Below, one piece after another: positions 1 to 8,819 of a stretch of 64,000 nucleotides of DNA. Both the position numbers and the translations under genes were made by a program. How positions within the stretch are numbered: the stretch's first letter is position 1; each line of letters opens with the position of its first letter. The notes under the pieces are model-generated. The model saw only the letters and a list, made by a program, of their open reading frames with translations. It was not told the DNA's origin and ran no database searches. This stretch comes from Bacteroidaceae bacterium. GTDB taxonomy: Bacteria; Bacteroidota; Bacteroidia; Bacteroidales; Bacteroidaceae. Location of the stretch: contig CABIVS010000005.1 in assembly GCA_902362375.1 (NCBI GenBank), positions 62,001-126,000 of the forward strand, written 5' to 3'.

Positions 1-115
1 CAATTTGGGCATATTGCTCTGGTGTCTGGAATCCGTTGTCGGTCCCGGAGGAAGAGGTTATCAGTAAAAACAGACAACCTAATATGGTGATTTTATGGAG
101 AAACTCTCTGTTCAT
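1..115 (-). CDS. N-terminal fragment of a secreted protein (truncated by the window edge)
   Basis: Reading the minus strand from an ATG at 115 gives 38 codons open to the window edge. The peptide starts MNREFLHKIT, then has a hydrophobic stretch (ILGCLFLLIT) and a small-residue SSSG region, which fits a signal peptide. The start lies 26 bases downstream of the stop of the GT2 gene on the same strand, so it is probably the third gene of that operon. Genes in this position are often outer-membrane or periplasmic partners of a polysaccharide synthase, but too little is visible to assign a family. Confidence 0.6.
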   Translation of the reverse strand, partial: MNREFLHKITILGCLFLLITSSSGTDNGFQTPEQYAQI

Positions 116-141
116 TCTATCTTGTCTTTAATCTTTCTTGT

Positions 142-1617
142 TTAAATCGTAGCCGGTTCAGGCTTCATTGTCTTTATATCAGTATCGTCTGCACTTTCTT
201 CTTTCTGCTTGAATCCCTTACGTTCCATGTTCTTCCACTTGAAGTCTCTATTGGTCAGATAACTAAGGTATCCTCTCAATGAGCAGAAAGTGATGATGGG
301 ATGATAGAAGATAGGTTCCAATATGGACGCAATGATAATCCATAGGTATTCATATCCTCTTTTATATAGCATCCCGACATAGTAGTCGTAGGTAATAACG
401 ACGATGGAAAGGAACTGGCAGAACGTATATATCGTCAGGTAAATCATCCATGCCGTGTTCCAGTTGACCGCTCCTGTAAAGGCCAGATAGATAAATACTA
501 TCAAACCGACGAACTCGATGATTGGCGCCAGAAACTCAAAAACGAACATATAAGGGAGAGTTAACATTCCCATTTGCTTATATGTCTTTTTGAAAATCAT
601 CTTGCGATGGATATTAAGTGTCTGGAACAATCCCCGTGCCCAACGGGTACGTTGGCGGTAGAGCATTGCCAGGTTGGGAGGCCCTTCCGTCCAGCAGCAA
701 GTATCAGGAATCTGTATGATTTTATAAGGACGGGAGAAATCGCACATATATCCTACCATACGGGTGATGAGGTCCATGTCTTCAGCAAAAGAGGGAGCAT
801 CGTATCCTCCGGCTGCAATCGCTACCGAACGGTCGAAAAGACCGAATCCACCGGAGACATTCGGCATTCCATTGATTGCGGACCACCCCATCTTACCAAT
901 CAGATAGGAGCGCATATACTCCAGATTCTGGAAAAGTGGAATCGGTGTACGGGGAGTTCTAACGTCTATGATTTGTCCGTCTTTCACGACGCATCCGTTA
1001 GCCATCAACATCGTTCCGCTGACTGCAATTACTTGTTTTTCTGAAGATATAATGGGCGAGATGCAGCGATAAAGAGCATATTTTTCCAGAATGCAGTCCA
1101 CATCCGTGCAGATGAAATACGGATAAGAAGCAACGTTGATTCCTGCATTGGATGCATCCGCTTTGGTTCCTCCATTTTCTTTGTCTACAACAATAAGTCG
1201 GCTGTATTTCGGGTTGGAGGATTTGAGGAGTCTTCGGAACGGTCTGGTTTTGATTCGCTCGATATAAGCATAGGGCACTTCTACCAGTTCATAATATTCG
1301 GTCATCTTTTCCAATGTGCTGTCCGTACTTCCATCATTTACAATAACCACCTCGAAAAGCGGATATTCCAATGCAAGCATGGAGTTCACATTATCAATGA
1401 TTGTCTTTTCTTCATTGAAGGCAGGAGCAATTACCGAAATACCCGGTGTATAGGGGGATTCCTTGATTGTTTTCCGCATATAGCTTTCCACATAGTAATC
1501 CTTTCTCCGTTTCAGAGAAATGAAAGAGAGGAAGGCGAATGTGACGAAGAATATTGCCAGCATGCTCGTATAAAAGAATACGAAATAATTGAAGAATGTA
1601 AATATTATATCTCTCAT
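142..1617 (-). CDS. Membrane family 2 glycosyltransferase (BcsA/PgaC-like)
   Basis: Predicted processive-type inner-membrane GT2 of 491 residues. It has an N-terminal membrane helix (about 8-33), a cytosolic GT-A domain (about 57-330) and several C-terminal membrane helices (about 345-450). Visible catalytic motifs are DGS at 95-97 (nucleotide-sugar binding), TDVD at 171-174 (metal-binding DXD type), the acidic ED pair at 279-280 and the QxxRW motif as QRTRW at 322-326. This set is typical of synthases that make beta-linked polysaccharides such as cellulose or poly-GlcNAc. The donor sugar cannot be read from sequence. It begins 5 bases after the HEAT-repeat gene, so the two are almost certainly co-transcribed, and a secreted partner follows. 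Probable role: synthesis of an exopolysaccharide or cell-surface glycan. Confidence 0.88.
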   Translation of the reverse strand: MRDIIFTFFNYFVFFYTSMLAIFFVTFAFLSFISLKRRKDYYVESYMRKTIKESPYTPGISVIAPAFNEEKTIIDNVNSMLALEYPLFEVVIVNDGSTDSTLEKMTEYYELVEVPYAYIERIKTRPFRRLLKSSNPKYSRLIVVDKENGGTKADASNAGINVASYPYFICTDVDCILEKYALYRCISPIISSEKQVIAVSGTMLMANGCVVKDGQIIDVRTPRTPIPLFQNLEYMRSYLIGKMGWSAINGMPNVSGGFGLFDRSVAIAAGGYDAPSFAEDMDLITRMVGYMCDFSRPYKIIQIPDTCCWTEGPPNLAMLYRQRTRWARGLFQTLNIHRKMIFKKTYKQMGMLTLPYMFVFEFLAPIIEFVGLIVFIYLAFTGAVNWNTAWMIYLTIYTFCQFLSIVVITYDYYVGMLYKRGYEYLWIIIASILEPIFYHPIITFCSLRGYLSYLTNRDFKWKNMERKGFKQKEESADDTDIKTMKPEPATI

Positions 1618-1622
1618 ATTCT

Positions 1623-2795
1623 CTAATTTAACTGGTTGATTAACGGATGCTTGGTGTGGGCAAACAATATAGCTGTGTGGGAATCTGCTTTTCTCTCCAA
1701 TTGATCGAATGTTTTCCTTCCCATTGCACTATACTCATAGAGGGCTTTGAGTATGACTCTCTTGGTTCCCCAGTTATCTGCTTCATCATAAGCGTTGTAA
1801 AGAAATCCTAAAGCCTTGTCGGTCTTCAGATCTGCAATAGCCGAAATGATTTGTCGTTTGACTTCTTCCGGTTGTACATTATACATTTCAATCAGCTTAG
1901 GTTCAACCTCTTTGTATTTTAGCTTACCTAAAGTCTTGATTGCTTCACCCCGTATTTCCACAGAACGGGCATTGAGTTGCTTCGCGAGAATTGGGGCACT
2001 TTCGGTTTCATGATATAGCCGGATTTCGTTGATAAAGAATATCTTAACGTTTTCTTCAGCTGAAGTATTCACCCATTTGATAAAGGTGGGTGTGTTATAT
2101 CCCACTTTTTTACGGTGTTCCAAGATGGCGTGTAACTCCATCATGTCCCATTGCCTTAACTTCATGCCGATATCTTCGTCGAAGAAGCGAAACGGATCAC
2201 CCTGACTTAACCACATATAAGTATAGCGTGCCGAGTTTCTTAGTTCTAGTTCACGATGATAGAGGAAACGCACCAATACCGCTTCAGAGGCATAACCATT
2301 GATGGACTGAATAAGTTTCAGAGCTTGTATCTTTGATCTTTTGGAACCGAATTGAAGTTCGCGTTCAAGGAAACGTGTGATTTGGAATACAGTTTGAATC
2401 GTTTGATAGTTTAGTTCATTGATCTCATCTTCATGCACACTCTTGATTTCTGTTAACAGTTGGGTGATAATGCGTAATTCGTTGGGTTTTGGGCGCTTTT
2501 TCGTATCATATTCTAATCTGTCAGCTATCTCTTCTTCACTCAATGTGTTGGAATCTAGTGAGATAGTTTTCATTTCTTCGTAATATTTATCAAACGCTTT
2601 ATTGTATCTTCGCTTCTCTTTTCGCCTTTTAAATATACCATATATAATATGGAATAGGAGAAATAAGTACGCAATAATACAAAACATTACAGCAATTGAG
2701 CATATTCTTATGATTAAAGGATAGCCAATAAACTTGTAATATATCCAATAGAAATAATATTCTATGTAATCTATACCATACAGTACTTGATCCAT
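1623..2795 (-). CDS. Membrane-anchored HEAT-repeat protein
   Basis: 390 residues. One strong membrane helix lies near the N-terminus (about 29-55), followed by a basic linker (KRRKEKRRYNK) and a long helical-repeat region. Short HEAT-like repeats are clearest at about 250-375, for example RGEAIKTLGKL and KRQIISAIADL. HEAT repeats are protein-protein scaffolds with no catalysis, so a regulatory or scaffolding partner of the adjacent glycosyltransferase is a reasonable inference. It is the first gene of the minus-strand operon and is divergent from the LruC-domain lipoprotein gene. I found no clear TAnnTTTG promoter for it in the divergent gap. Confidence 0.75.
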   Translation of the reverse strand: MDQVLYGIDYIEYYFYWIYYKFIGYPLIIRICSIAVMFCIIAYLFLLFHIIYGIFKRRKEKRRYNKAFDKYYEEMKTISLDSNTLSEEEIADRLEYDTKKRPKPNELRIITQLLTEIKSVHEDEINELNYQTIQTVFQITRFLERELQFGSKRSKIQALKLIQSINGYASEAVLVRFLYHRELELRNSARYTYMWLSQGDPFRFFDEDIGMKLRQWDMMELHAILEHRKKVGYNTPTFIKWVNTSAEENVKIFFINEIRLYHETESAPILAKQLNARSVEIRGEAIKTLGKLKYKEVEPKLIEMYNVQPEEVKRQIISAIADLKTDKALGFLYNAYDEADNWGTKRVILKALYEYSAMGRKTFDQLERKADSHTAILFAHTKHPLINQLN

Positions 2796-3120
2796 TTCCC
2801 TTGATATATTTAGATATAAAACTTGTATATTCAGAATAAAAGTTCTATATTTGTTGTATTGAATGTTCTGTCTAATGCAAATATACGAAATAACTTGTAT
2901 ATATTATCCATTGTTTATGAACAGCTCTTTTGAGGCATATTTTAGCTCTTGTGATTATTTTCGATGGAAAGGATTGAAATTACAAATAAAGGAGGGTGGA
3001 AAGCTATTAAGCGTTAAATATATTTTTGATAAGTTAACAAATGGAGCCTGAAAATAAGTGTGATAAGCCAGGTTCTCATGCGAAACAGAAACAAACAATA
3101 AATTTAAAAATTAGATTAAG
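2796..3120. other. Divergent intergenic region
   Basis: About 325 bases, very AT-rich, between the HEAT-repeat gene (minus) and the LruC-domain gene (plus). It holds one good plus-strand Bacteroides promoter candidate (2822-2853). A 62-codon open frame at 2863-3051 has no recognisable features and is not called as a gene. If the promoter is right, the lipoprotein mRNA has an untranslated leader of about 260 bases. Confidence 0.6.
2822..2853 (+). promoter_or_regulatory. Bacteroides-type promoter for the LruC lipoprotein gene
   Basis: A perfect -7 element TATATTTG (consensus TAnnTTTG) at 2846-2853 has a CTTG at 2822-2825, 20 bases upstream, in place of the -33 TTTG. The predicted transcription start is near 2860. 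Confidence 0.5.
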
Positions 3121-4509
3121 ATGAAAATTAAAAGTTTGGTGTATGTCCTTATGGGGACAATGTTGGTTACTACTTCCTGCTCTGATAATGAGTTGGAAAA
3201 AGGTAATGATGGTCCGGGAACTGTTGATCCGGTAAATGCTTCTCCTCTTGTTAAAGTGTATGCTGATGAAAAAGGAGAAAACTTGCTTGCAGAAGACGTT
3301 TTTGTGAAAGACGGTTCTTCACGTACTATAACCTTAAATGTCCCTATTCATGCGGACAAGGTATATATGGAGTATAACACAGTGTCAGGTGAGGTGAAAA
3401 AGGCAAGTTTTGCTTTATCTCCTGTTACTCGCAGTGAGAGCTATCCGACTGATTTTTCTTATGAAACCACTCACAATGCATCGGTTACTCTTTCTCTTCC
3501 TGAAGATGCAGTGAAACCGACAGCGGAGCCGACAGCCGATTATCTTTTTTATCATAGTACCGGTGTGGCAATGTTTGAAGATGGCTGGCCTAAGGAGTCC
3601 ACATGGTATGACGAGGATTTTAATGATGTAGTTTTTGAATATGACATAAAGGTTTCCGAATGTCAGAATGAAGAATTGATGGAGATTCAAGGTAGTAAAG
3701 AGGAGTTGTTACTGACTTTGGATGTTCGTGCGGTGGGTGGTCAGATTCCTACTCAGTTAGGAGTTGTCTTGGAAAACTTAAAGAGTGAGTATGTCGACCG
3801 GATTACAGCAAAACTTTCATTGAAAGGCGGACAAGGTACTGAAAGACTTCTGAAACAAGTACAACTTTCTACGGAATCGGAGGTATCGATTGAAGCAAGA
3901 GACTGGAGATGGGATCAAGATGATGCTGATAAAAAACGTTATGCTGGTTTGTCTGTGAATACGACTCCGGAAGAAGGAACGGTTATCAAATTGGATGGTT
4001 TATCTGGTTTGCATAGTGATCTTCTTGATGGGACACCGAGAGCTTATTTCCAAACAACAAAGGGAGCAATTAGAGAAGGATTGCCTATGTTACGTGCTGA
4101 AGTTAGACTGATAGGCAAGGATGGTTTGAAAGGGCAGGATAGAGAAAATCAACTAAAAGCATTCAGAGATCTTATTCTTGATACGCAGAGACAGAACTTT
4201 TTTATAGTTGTCAATGGTGGCAAAGAAATACACATGAGAGGTTATAAGCCTACTTCGGCTTATGCTGACTATGCTAAAGATGCAGCAACTATGAGTGGAA
4301 ATGAAGCAATAAATGAAAATATTCCATATTGTAATATGAATGGTTTCGTTTGGGGTATAAAAGTTCCTGTAGGTACAAGACATGCGTATGAGAAAGTTGC
4401 TTTTGAAACGGCATACCCGAAGTTTAAGGATTGGGCAAAAAATAATGGTGCTTCATATAAAAACTGGTATGAGGATTTTGAACCGGAAGAGACCGTAAAA
4501 TATTGGTAA
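3121..4509 (+). CDS. LruC-domain surface lipoprotein
   Basis: 462 residues with a signal peptide and a lipobox (LVTTSC, acylated Cys20), so a lipoprotein. From about residue 140 onward it matches the LruC domain: WYDEDFNDVVFEYDI near 162 is the typical D-x-DFNDxV core, and a late GGKEIHMRGY segment is typical of the C-terminal half. The family is common in Bacteroidota envelopes and its biochemical role is unknown. The segment between lipobox and core (about 30-135) is divergent and may be a beta-sandwich. The gene stands alone, with a candidate promoter far upstream and a strong terminator immediately after, so it appears to be monocistronic. Confidence 0.75.
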   Translation: MKIKSLVYVLMGTMLVTTSCSDNELEKGNDGPGTVDPVNASPLVKVYADEKGENLLAEDVFVKDGSSRTITLNVPIHADKVYMEYNTVSGEVKKASFALSPVTRSESYPTDFSYETTHNASVTLSLPEDAVKPTAEPTADYLFYHSTGVAMFEDGWPKESTWYDEDFNDVVFEYDIKVSECQNEELMEIQGSKEELLLTLDVRAVGGQIPTQLGVVLENLKSEYVDRITAKLSLKGGQGTERLLKQVQLSTESEVSIEARDWRWDQDDADKKRYAGLSVNTTPEEGTVIKLDGLSGLHSDLLDGTPRAYFQTTKGAIREGLPMLRAEVRLIGKDGLKGQDRENQLKAFRDLILDTQRQNFFIVVNGGKEIHMRGYKPTSAYADYAKDAATMSGNEAINENIPYCNMNGFVWGIKVPVGTRHAYEKVAFETAYPKFKDWAKNNGASYKNWYEDFEPEETVKYW

Positions 4510-4556
4510 TACAAATTACCAGTTAATACATTATTTGAGATATTTTGTACAATTTG

Positions 4557-4584
4557 AACCCCTCTTTTCGAAAAAAGAGGGGTT
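4557..4584 (+). terminator. Intrinsic terminator after the LruC lipoprotein gene
   Basis: Perfect 12-bp stem (AACCCCTCTTTT pairing with AAAAGAGGGGTT) with a 4-base loop, followed by the T-rich TTCTTTG. It is 47 bases after the stop codon. Confidence 0.9.
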
Positions 4585-4624
4585 TCTTTGTATCCGGAAG
4601 AATAATCTTTAAACTAATACCGTA

Positions 4625-5317
4625 ATGACGAAGCGATTTTTTATAGGCTACAGTTTGATTACTTTTTTTCTCTTAGATAGTGTGATGCTTTTGGCACAAC
4701 ACAAAGCTTCTTTTGTGCAACAGTGGAAAATAGAAGATGCATCCCATGCTTTGCAGATAATAGAACGTGCAGATACATTAGAATTGATAGTTCCGGACGG
4801 ACTGACTATGTGGTATCGGCAACGATTGGCAGGTGATTATGAAATTAGTTATCGTATCTGTATGGTGATGCAAGGTGGAAAGTATGACCGCTTGAGTGAT
4901 CTGAACTGCTTTTGGGCTGCCAATGATCCTAAATACCCTAATGATCTTTTTGCCCGTAGTCAGTGGCGTGACGGCATCTTTAAAAACTACAATACATTAA
5001 ACCTTTTCTACGTTGGATACGGAGGAAATGATAACTCAACGACCCGTTTTCGTCGATACAGAGGAGAGTACTATGGAGTGGCAGATGATAAGGTGAAACC
5101 GTTATTGAAAGAATATACTGATACCTCCCACTTACTTGTTCCCAATCAGTGGTATGAGATTCGGATTCGAGTGGAAAAGGGAATCACAACTTATTCTGTG
5201 AATGATGAAGAGTTGTTCCGCTATACCCTTGCAGGTGGTGAAGGTGACGGACACTTCGGTTTACGTCTTTTGCAGAATCATATACTCTTTACAGATTTTA
5301 AAGCGACCATACTTTGA
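4625..5317 (+). CDS. DUF6250 secreted protein (lectin/glucanase-like fold)
   Basis: 230 residues with a signal peptide (about 1-25, ending near LLAQ). The remainder looks like DUF6250, a concanavalin-A-like beta-sandwich family often found next to polysaccharide lyases. Supporting segments are TMWYRQRLAGDYEISYRI near 60-77, FWAANDP near 98-104 and NQWYEIRIRVEKG near 177-189. Members may bind or cleave uronic-acid-containing glycans, but I cannot identify catalytic residues. It ends 35 bases before the PL8 lyase gene on the same strand, so the two are probably co-transcribed and act on the same substrate. I saw no confident promoter upstream. Confidence 0.7.
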   Translation: MTKRFFIGYSLITFFLLDSVMLLAQHKASFVQQWKIEDASHALQIIERADTLELIVPDGLTMWYRQRLAGDYEISYRICMVMQGGKYDRLSDLNCFWAANDPKYPNDLFARSQWRDGIFKNYNTLNLFYVGYGGNDNSTTRFRRYRGEYYGVADDKVKPLLKEYTDTSHLLVPNQWYEIRIRVEKGITTYSVNDEELFRYTLAGGEGDGHFGLRLLQNHILFTDFKATIL

Positions 5318-5352
5318 CTGATATACTGAAAACCTGATAAGACAATATTTCC

Positions 5353-8300
5353 ATGATGAAACAACCTTTTACTAAATTTGGAGTGACAACTCTGTTTTCT
5401 CTTTTGTGCTCAGCATTCCTTCATGCACAAGTCGTAACAGATGAGCGGATGTTTTCTTTTGAAGAACCGCAAATCCCGGATTGTATCACCGCTACCCAAT
5501 CCCGCCTGTCGGTATCTGATCTGCATTATAAAGATGGAAAACATTCGTTGGAATGGACATTTGAACCGGGTGGTATATTGGAACTCAAGAAAGATTTGAA
5601 GTTTGAGAAGAAAGATCCGACCGGCAAGGATTTATACCTTTCCGCTTTTATTGTGTGGGTTTATAATGAAGTTCCCCAGAATGCGACCATTGAGTTTCAG
5701 TTTCTGAAAGATGGCAAACAATGCACATCTTTCCCTTTTGGCATTAATTTCAGTGGTTGGCGTGCTGCATGGGTCTGCTATGAACGTGATATGCAAGGCA
5801 CACCGGAGGAAGGCATGAATGAACTTCGGATGATTGCTCCAAATTCAAAAGGAAGCCTTTTCATCGATCATCTGATTACGGCTACTAAGGTTGATGCACG
5901 TCAACAGACAGCCGATCTGCAAGTCCCTTTTGTCAATGCCGGAACCACCAACCATTGGCTGGTTGTCTATCAACACTCGCTTTTGAAACCGGATATTGAA
6001 TTGACTCCTGTGAACGATAAGCAAAGAGCAGAAATGCAACTGTTGGAAAAGCGTTTTCGTGATATGATCTACACGAAAGGGAAAACTACAGATAAAGAAG
6101 TGGAAACCATCCGCAAGAAATATGATTTCTATCAGATAACCTACAAGAACGGTCAAGTATCGGGAGTACCTGTTTATATGGTACGTGCTTCAGAAGCTTA
6201 TGAACGGATCATACCGAACTGGGACAAAGATATGCTGACTAAAATGGGAGTGGAAATGCGTGCTTATTTCGACCTGATGAAAAGAATTGCCGTTGCATAT
6301 AATAATGCGGCAAATCCGGTGATTCGGGAAGAAATGAAGAAGAAGTTCTTGGCAATGTACGATCATATAACCGATCAGGGAGTAGCTTATGGTAGTTGTT
6401 GGGGAAACATCCATCATTACGGCTATAGTGTCCGCGGTCTGTATCTGGCATATTTTCTGATGAAAGATGTGCTTAGGGAGGCTGGTAAACTTCAGGAAGC
6501 CGAACGGACATTGCGCTGGTATGCGATTACTAACGAAGTATACCCTAAACCGGAAGTCAACGGAATTGATATGGACTCTTTCAATACACAGACCACCGGA
6601 CGCATTGCCAGCATTTTAATGATGGAAGATACACCGGAAAAACTACAATATCTCCGGTCTTTCTCCCGTTGGATTGATTTTGGTTGCCGTCCTGCATTGG
6701 GATTGTCCGGTTCGTTTAAAGTAGACGGAGGTGCTTTCCATCATCGAAACAACTATCCGGCTTATGCTGTGGGCGGACTCGATGGAGCAACCAATATGAT
6801 CTATCTTTTCAGCCGGACGGAATTTGCTATTTCCGAGTTAGCTCATGAAACCGTGAAAAATGTACTGTTGACCATGCGTTTTTACTGCAATAAGCTGAAC
6901 TTCCCTCTTTCCATGTCCGGTCGTCATCCGGATGGAAAAGGTAAACTGGTTCCTATGCATTTTGCTATGATGGCTTTAGCCGGTTCTCCCGATGGAAAGG
7001 AGGAATATGATAGTGAAATGGCTTCTTCTTACCTCCGTCTGATTTCAGACCCAAGTATTGAAAATGACTCTCCCGAATATATGCCTAAGGTTTCAAATGC
7101 TGAAGAGCGTAAGGTGGCAAAACTTCTTATAGAGAAAGGTTTCCGTCCGGAGACGGACCCGCAGGGAAATATAGCAATGGGATATGGTTGCATCTCTGTT
7201 CAACGTCGTAGTAACTGGTCGGCTGTGGCACGCGGACATTCCCGTTATTTATGGGCGGCAGAGCATTATCTGGGGGCAAATCTATACGGTCGTTATCTGG
7301 CACACGGCAGTTTACAGATATTGACTGCTACGCCGGGACAGACAGTAACTCCCACCACTAGTGGCTGGCAGCAGGAAGGTTTTGACTGGAACCGTATTCC
7401 GGGAGTGACATCTATTCATTTGCCATTGGAGCAACTGCAGGCTAAGGTGCTCAATGTAGATAGTTACTCCGGAATGGAAGAGATGCTTTACTCCGACGAG
7501 GCTTTTGCCGGTGGTCTGTCTCAACAGAAGATGAATGGTAATTTCGGAATGAAGTTGCATGAGCATGATAAGTACAACGGATCACATCGGGCACGTAAAT
7601 CTTACCATTTCATCGATGGAATGATTGTCTGTCTTGGTTCGGATATTGAAAATACAAATACGGAGTTCCCGACAGAAACGACTATCTTCCAATTAGCGGT
7701 TACTGATAAAGCAGGGCATGATTATTGGAAAAATTATCAAAGGGATAAGAACGTATGGGTAGATCATTTGGGAACGGGTTATTATGTTCCGACTCCCATC
7801 CGGTTTGAGAAGAACTTTCCTCAATACTCGCGAATGCAAAATACGGGAAAAGAAACAAAGGGTGATTGGGTTTCTTTGGTTGTAGATCATGGAAAGGCAC
7901 CGAAAAACGGAAGTTATGAATACGCTGTTTTGCCTCAGACGAATGAAGCTCTCATGAAGAAATTTGCAAAGAAGCCCACTTATAAGGTATTACGGCAAGA
8001 CCGGAATGCACATATTGTAGAGTCCGTTTCCGAACAGATCATTTCTTATGTGTTGTTTGAAACTCCTGAAACGACATTGCCGGGTGGTTTATTACAACGT
8101 GTGGATACTTCCTGTCTGGTTATGACTCATAAAGAATCTGCTGATAAGATTAAGTTGACGGTGGCACAACCGGATTTGGCTTTGTATCGCGGTCCAAGCG
8201 ATGAAGCGTTTGATAAAGATGGGAAACGCATCGAACGTAGTATCTATTCCCGACCATGGATTGAAAATGCCAGTGGTGAAATACCTGTGACTGTAACGAT

Positions 8301-8424
8301 AAAAGGGCAATGGAATGTAGAAGAAACTCCGTTTTGCAAGGTGATTTCTTCTGATAAGAAGCAAACAGTTTTGCAGTTCAGTTGCAAAGATGGCGCTAGC
8401 TTTGAAGTGGAGTTAAGGAGATAA
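5353..8424 (+). CDS. PL8 chondroitin sulfate ABC-type lyase
   Basis: 1023 residues with a signal peptide (about 1-26). The order is an N-terminal beta-sandwich binding domain (about 27-200), an alpha/alpha toroid catalytic domain (about 220-600), and central and C-terminal beta domains, as in chondroitinase ABC I. The catalytic set of the Proteus vulgaris enzyme (His501, Tyr508, Arg560, Glu653) has plausible counterparts in His464 and Tyr471 (HRNNYPAY, same 7-residue spacing), Arg524 (SGRHP) and Glu637 (WAAEHY). The enzyme cleaves chondroitin or dermatan sulfate by beta-elimination to unsaturated oligosaccharides. The nearby Sus system, sulfatase and hybrid sensor support this role. The start could be Met1 or Met2. 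No lipobox is seen, so it is probably periplasmic or secreted. Confidence 0.9.
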   Translation: MMKQPFTKFGVTTLFSLLCSAFLHAQVVTDERMFSFEEPQIPDCITATQSRLSVSDLHYKDGKHSLEWTFEPGGILELKKDLKFEKKDPTGKDLYLSAFIVWVYNEVPQNATIEFQFLKDGKQCTSFPFGINFSGWRAAWVCYERDMQGTPEEGMNELRMIAPNSKGSLFIDHLITATKVDARQQTADLQVPFVNAGTTNHWLVVYQHSLLKPDIELTPVNDKQRAEMQLLEKRFRDMIYTKGKTTDKEVETIRKKYDFYQITYKNGQVSGVPVYMVRASEAYERIIPNWDKDMLTKMGVEMRAYFDLMKRIAVAYNNAANPVIREEMKKKFLAMYDHITDQGVAYGSCWGNIHHYGYSVRGLYLAYFLMKDVLREAGKLQEAERTLRWYAITNEVYPKPEVNGIDMDSFNTQTTGRIASILMMEDTPEKLQYLRSFSRWIDFGCRPALGLSGSFKVDGGAFHHRNNYPAYAVGGLDGATNMIYLFSRTEFAISELAHETVKNVLLTMRFYCNKLNFPLSMSGRHPDGKGKLVPMHFAMMALAGSPDGKEEYDSEMASSYLRLISDPSIENDSPEYMPKVSNAEERKVAKLLIEKGFRPETDPQGNIAMGYGCISVQRRSNWSAVARGHSRYLWAAEHYLGANLYGRYLAHGSLQILTATPGQTVTPTTSGWQQEGFDWNRIPGVTSIHLPLEQLQAKVLNVDSYSGMEEMLYSDEAFAGGLSQQKMNGNFGMKLHEHDKYNGSHRARKSYHFIDGMIVCLGSDIENTNTEFPTETTIFQLAVTDKAGHDYWKNYQRDKNVWVDHLGTGYYVPTPIRFEKNFPQYSRMQNTGKETKGDWVSLVVDHGKAPKNGSYEYAVLPQTNEALMKKFAKKPTYKVLRQDRNAHIVESVSEQIISYVLFETPETTLPGGLLQRVDTSCLVMTHKESADKIKLTVAQPDLALYRGPSDEAFDKDGKRIERSIYSRPWIENASGEIPVTVTIKGQWNVEETPFCKVISSDKKQTVLQFSCKDGASFEVELRR

Positions 8425-8472
8425 AAGTCAGACAACAGGAGATCATTTGCTTTCCCTGATAGGGGAACAGTA

Positions 8473-8599
8473 GTTTCTCTTGGAGAAACTATAGTTTCCA
8501 TGCCGTTGAAACTGTTGTTTCTCGGTGCTGAAACTTTAGTTTCCCGGTACGAAACCTTTGGTTTCAAGCCTTGAAACTAAAAGTTTCCCCACGAGAAAC
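8473..8599. repeat. Six-unit GTTTC/GAAAC palindromic array, period about 22 bp
   Basis: Six units of GTTTC-(7 to 9 bases)-GAAAC start at 8473, 8494, 8517, 8539, 8561 and 8583 (steps 21, 23, 22, 22, 22), separated by 4-5 bases. Read in the other register they form five dyads GAAAC-(4 or 5)-GTTTC at 8485-8498, 8508-8521, 8530-8543, 8551-8565 and 8573-8587. The first dyad is a perfect 14-bp palindrome. Bases between the words are not conserved except where they extend the pairing, for example GTTTCTC/GAGAAAC in unit 1 and GTTTCAAG/CTTGAAAC in unit 5. That pattern points to selection for pairing or for a bound dyad, not to recent tandem duplication. Confidence 0.9.
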
Positions 8600-8689
8600 A
8601 AAGGTAATGCATTCATGAAATAAATAGGATTGCTTGGAGCTTCCAGAGTGAATACCTCCGCGTTGTGAAATGTAGTTTATCTGTTTCTG

Positions 8690-8789
8690 GTGACAGCATT
8701 ATTGTTGTCACACTGCTGTCACCGATTGCTGTCACGGTGTTAATTGTTAATAATCAAATCGTTAAGCAGCAATCGGTGACAGGTGACAG
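8690..8789. repeat. CTGTCAC/GTGACAG word array with a 16-bp inverted repeat
   Basis: GTGACAG occurs at 8690-8696, 8776-8782 and 8783-8789. Its complement CTGTCAC occurs at 8716-8722 and 8729-8735, with a near copy TTGTCAC at 8705-8711. Two of these lie in a perfect 16-bp inverted repeat, CTGTCACCGATTGCTG (8716-8731) against 8767-8782, around a 35-base AT-rich loop. It sits about 30 bases beyond the stop of the porin gene. Confidence 0.85.
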
Positions 8790-8819
8790 ATATATAATTA
8801 AAATAATTGTATAGAGAGG

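Larger units (their letters stand above)
8425..8819. other. Convergent intergenic region with two short-word repeat arrays
   Basis: 395 bases between the converging PL8 and porin genes with no believable gene. It holds the GTTTC/GAAAC array (8473-8599) and a second array of CTGTCAC/GTGACAG words (8690-8789). Neither ends in the T-run expected of an intrinsic terminator. Confidence 0.8.

Noticed and set aside
2863..3051. 62-codon plus-strand open frame in the divergent gap
   Set aside because: No ribosome-binding site, no recognisable domain, and skewed AT-rich composition. It more likely lies in the leader of the LruC lipoprotein mRNA.
8244..8567. 107-codon minus-strand open frame across the PL8 end and the GAAAC array
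   Set aside because: It exists because the array lacks stops in that frame. The peptide simply repeats KVS/RET-like words and overlaps the PL8 coding region.
8473..8599. CRISPR array interpretation of the GTTTC/GAAAC repeats
   Set aside because: Words are only 5 bases, spacers are 4-9 bases, and no cas gene is present in the window.
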